Shown here: positions 6,370-6,910 of the stretch, in pieces
Layout of the letters: every line of letters begins with the position of its first letter
Numbering within the stretch: the first letter of the stretch is position 1
From: Streptosporangiaceae bacterium
GTDB lineage: Bacteria > Actinomycetota > Actinomycetes > Streptosporangiales > Streptosporangiaceae
Direction of reading: 5' to 3'
DNA: 6,910 bases
NCBI GenBank assembly: GCA_025934635.1
Contig: JAICWX010000401.1
Coordinates: 1 to 6,910, forward strand
Notes under the pieces: generated by a model
What the model saw: only the letters and a program-made list of their open reading frames with translations
Databases searched by the model: none
Told to the model about the DNA's origin: nothing
Program-made: the position numbers and the translations under genes

Positions 6370-6543
6370 TCAGGCGGACACGAGCTTGTCCCGTCGGTGC
6401 CAGCGGCGTACCGTGACGGACGGGGACGGCGTGGACCGGGCTGGGTCGTACGCCTTGGTGAGGCGAGGCGCTTGAGCCGATGGCCTCTCGGCCTGCGCGT
6501 GTGCGTGTGCGTGCAGATCACGGTGTATGCAGGGCGTGGTCAT
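6370..6543 (-). CDS. Possible small upstream ORF, 57 residues, function unknown
   Basis: ATG 6543 is preceded by AGGAG with a 5-base gap, a better ribosome site than either candidate start of the lipoprotein gene. The predicted peptide starts MTTPCIHRDLHAHAHAQAE, has a short His-Ala repeat and ends in a basic region (VRRWHRRDKLVSA). It has no hydrophobic segment. Third codon positions are mostly G or C in the second half. I recognise no family. It would be the first reading frame on the transcript leading to the lipoprotein gene, so it could be a leader peptide or a small protein. The repeat comes from the GT/GC hexamer tract beneath it, and chance is a real possibility. Confidence 0.3.
   Translation of the reverse strand: MTTPCIHRDLHAHAHAQAERPSAQAPRLTKAYDPARSTPSPSVTVRRWHRRDKLVSA
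6494..6511. repeat. Short TGTGCG-type hexamer repeat
   Basis: TGCGCG, TGTGCG and TGTGCG stand in tandem, followed by a partial TGC. The tract is alternating purine-pyrimidine, so it could adopt Z-form DNA or slip during replication. It accounts for the His-Ala repeat in the small ORF on the opposite strand. Confidence 0.5.
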
Positions 6544-6556
6544 GGCCACTCCTGGT

Positions 6557-6595
6557 GTGTTCCGTATCACAGGAAAGTACTGCTATACGAGACAC
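6557..6595. repeat. Imperfect inverted repeat in the AT-richer promoter zone
   Basis: GTGTTCCGTAT (6557-6567) and ATACGAGACAC (6585-6595) are complementary at 9 of 11 positions across a 17-base spacer. The half-sites are about 2.7 helical turns apart, centre to centre (28 bases). They flank the most likely minus-strand promoter, so they could be half-sites for a dimeric or tetrameric repressor such as the divergent IclR protein. This is a positional inference only. Confidence 0.35.
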
Positions 6596-6630
6596 CATGC
6601 GCGGGCTATCGCAGGCTGTCAACCCTGGGC

Positions 6631-6644
6631 GGAGGATTTCCTCC
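6631..6644. promoter_or_regulatory. 14-bp palindrome, candidate IclR-type operator
   Basis: GGAGGATTTCCTCC is a perfect inverted repeat of 6-bp arms around TT. Five bases further out on each side ACCC (6622-6625) and GGGT (6650-6653) are also symmetric about the same centre. The centre lies about 70 bases upstream of the IclR-family start codon. IclR-family repressors typically bind short palindromes of about this size next to their own gene. The GGAGG half resembles a ribosome site, but no matching coding frame follows it. Confidence 0.45.
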
Positions 6645-6696
6645 CGGGTGGGTGTCTCGGCCCGCAATGTGGGAGCGACGGCCGCCTGGGCGGCAG

Positions 6697-6702
6697 TATT
6701 GT
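6697..6702 (+). promoter_or_regulatory. Possible leaderless -10 box of the IclR-family gene
   Basis: TATTGT fits the actinobacterial TANNNT -10 pattern. Its last T is exactly 7 bases before the A of the IclR ATG, so a transcript starting at that A would be leaderless. No ribosome binding site precedes the ATG, which fits. There is no convincing -35 box, which is common for such promoters. Confidence 0.4.
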
Positions 6703-6708
6703 TGCGCT

Positions 6709-6910
6709 ATGCCCAACGATCGCGGAGAGCGGGGCACGTCCGTGCAGTCCGTGAACCGGGCCGTCTCCATCCTCCAGGTCCTGGCGCGCCACGGGTCGTC
6801 CCAGGTGACGCACATCGCCGCCGAACTCGGCGTGCACAAGTCCACGGTGTTCCGCCTGCTGGCGACGCTGGAGGCACGTGGGCTGGTGGAGCACGACCGC
6901 GCGCGGGGCC
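6709..6910 (+). CDS. IclR-family transcriptional regulator, N-terminal part (runs off the window)
   Basis: Only the first 67 residues are present, and the frame is open to the window's end. SVQSVNRAVSILQVLARHG (11-29) followed by THIAAELGVHKSTVFRLLATLEARGLVEHD (34-63) is the characteristic winged helix-turn-helix of IclR-family regulators, with recognition helix around HKSTVFRLLATL. The effector-binding domain lies outside the window. The start at ATG 6709 gives a 10-residue polar leader before the conserved SVQSV. GTG 6742 is a possible internal alternative. The gene is divergent from the lipoprotein-MFS pair, so it probably controls those genes and itself. IclR regulators commonly respond to small organic acids or carbon-source intermediates, but the ligand cannot be inferred. 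Confidence 0.9.
   Translation, partial: MPNDRGERGTSVQSVNRAVSILQVLARHGSSQVTHIAAELGVHKSTVFRLLATLEARGLVEHDRARG

Larger units (their letters stand above)
6304..6708. other. Divergent intergenic region between the lipoprotein gene and the IclR regulator
   Basis: This 405-base control region contains the least GC-rich stretch in the neighbourhood, about 6560-6600, where promoters for both directions are likely. On the minus strand TACTTT (6579-6574) fits a TANNNT -10 box, but I see no good -35. Separate entries cover a 57-codon ORF with a good ribosome site, two inverted repeats, a hexamer repeat and a possible leaderless promoter for the regulator. A purine run GGAGGGAGGGAG lies about 40 bases before the lipoprotein ATG with no start codon at a useful distance, so it probably does not serve as that gene's ribosome site. 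Confidence 0.5.

Noticed and set aside
5660..6475. A 271-codon plus-strand open frame
   Set aside because: It is antisense to the solute-binding lipoprotein and its upstream region and shows no family signature.
6527..6754. A 75-codon plus-strand frame running into the IclR gene
   Set aside because: It lacks a convincing ribosome site and overlaps the well-supported IclR start in another frame. The protein matches nothing I know.

Overview
The window is GC-rich throughout, with coding frames whose third codon positions are mostly G or C, frequent GTG starts and 4-base stop/start overlaps. This suggests a high-GC actinobacterium (Actinomycetota). No rRNA, tRNA, CRISPR array or recognisable insertion sequence is visible. 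All clear genes lie on the minus strand except a truncated regulator at the right edge.

Right half (3750-6910): a partial IclR-family regulator starts at 6709 on the plus strand and runs off the window. Across a 405-base intergenic region lie two minus-strand transport genes: a lipoprotein of the glycine-betaine/osmoprotectant (OpuC/ProX-type) solute-binding family (5212-6303), then a 12-helix MFS permease with sugar-porter-type motifs (3750-5138). The binding protein is an orphan here, since no ABC ATPase or permease is visible. The intergenic region holds a 14-bp palindrome, a larger imperfect inverted repeat, a possible leaderless promoter for the regulator, and a small ORF with a good ribosome binding site. 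Control of the two transport genes by the IclR protein is inferred from layout.

Left half (398-3507): a tightly packed minus-strand operon. In transcription order it reads: DJ-1/PfpI-type protein; a decayed gene; flavin reductase-like FMN-binding protein; a decayed peroxiredoxin-like gene; secreted SMP-30/gluconolactonase-like beta-propeller. Neighbours are joined by GTGA or ATGA overlaps. The two decayed genes keep their first and last codons, and so the operon junctions, but have lost their middles. The peroxiredoxin-like gene has lost its thiol active site. The other may be a luciferase-like flavin monooxygenase or an aldo/keto reductase, and its identity is not settled. The intact members suggest an operon for redox or reactive-electrophile metabolism that is being eroded from inside its genes.

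The first 397 bases hold no gene I can support, only a long imperfect hairpin at 248-294. I see no convincing new defence or mobile system. The most unusual signal is the junction-preserving decay of the DJ-1/flavin reductase operon.
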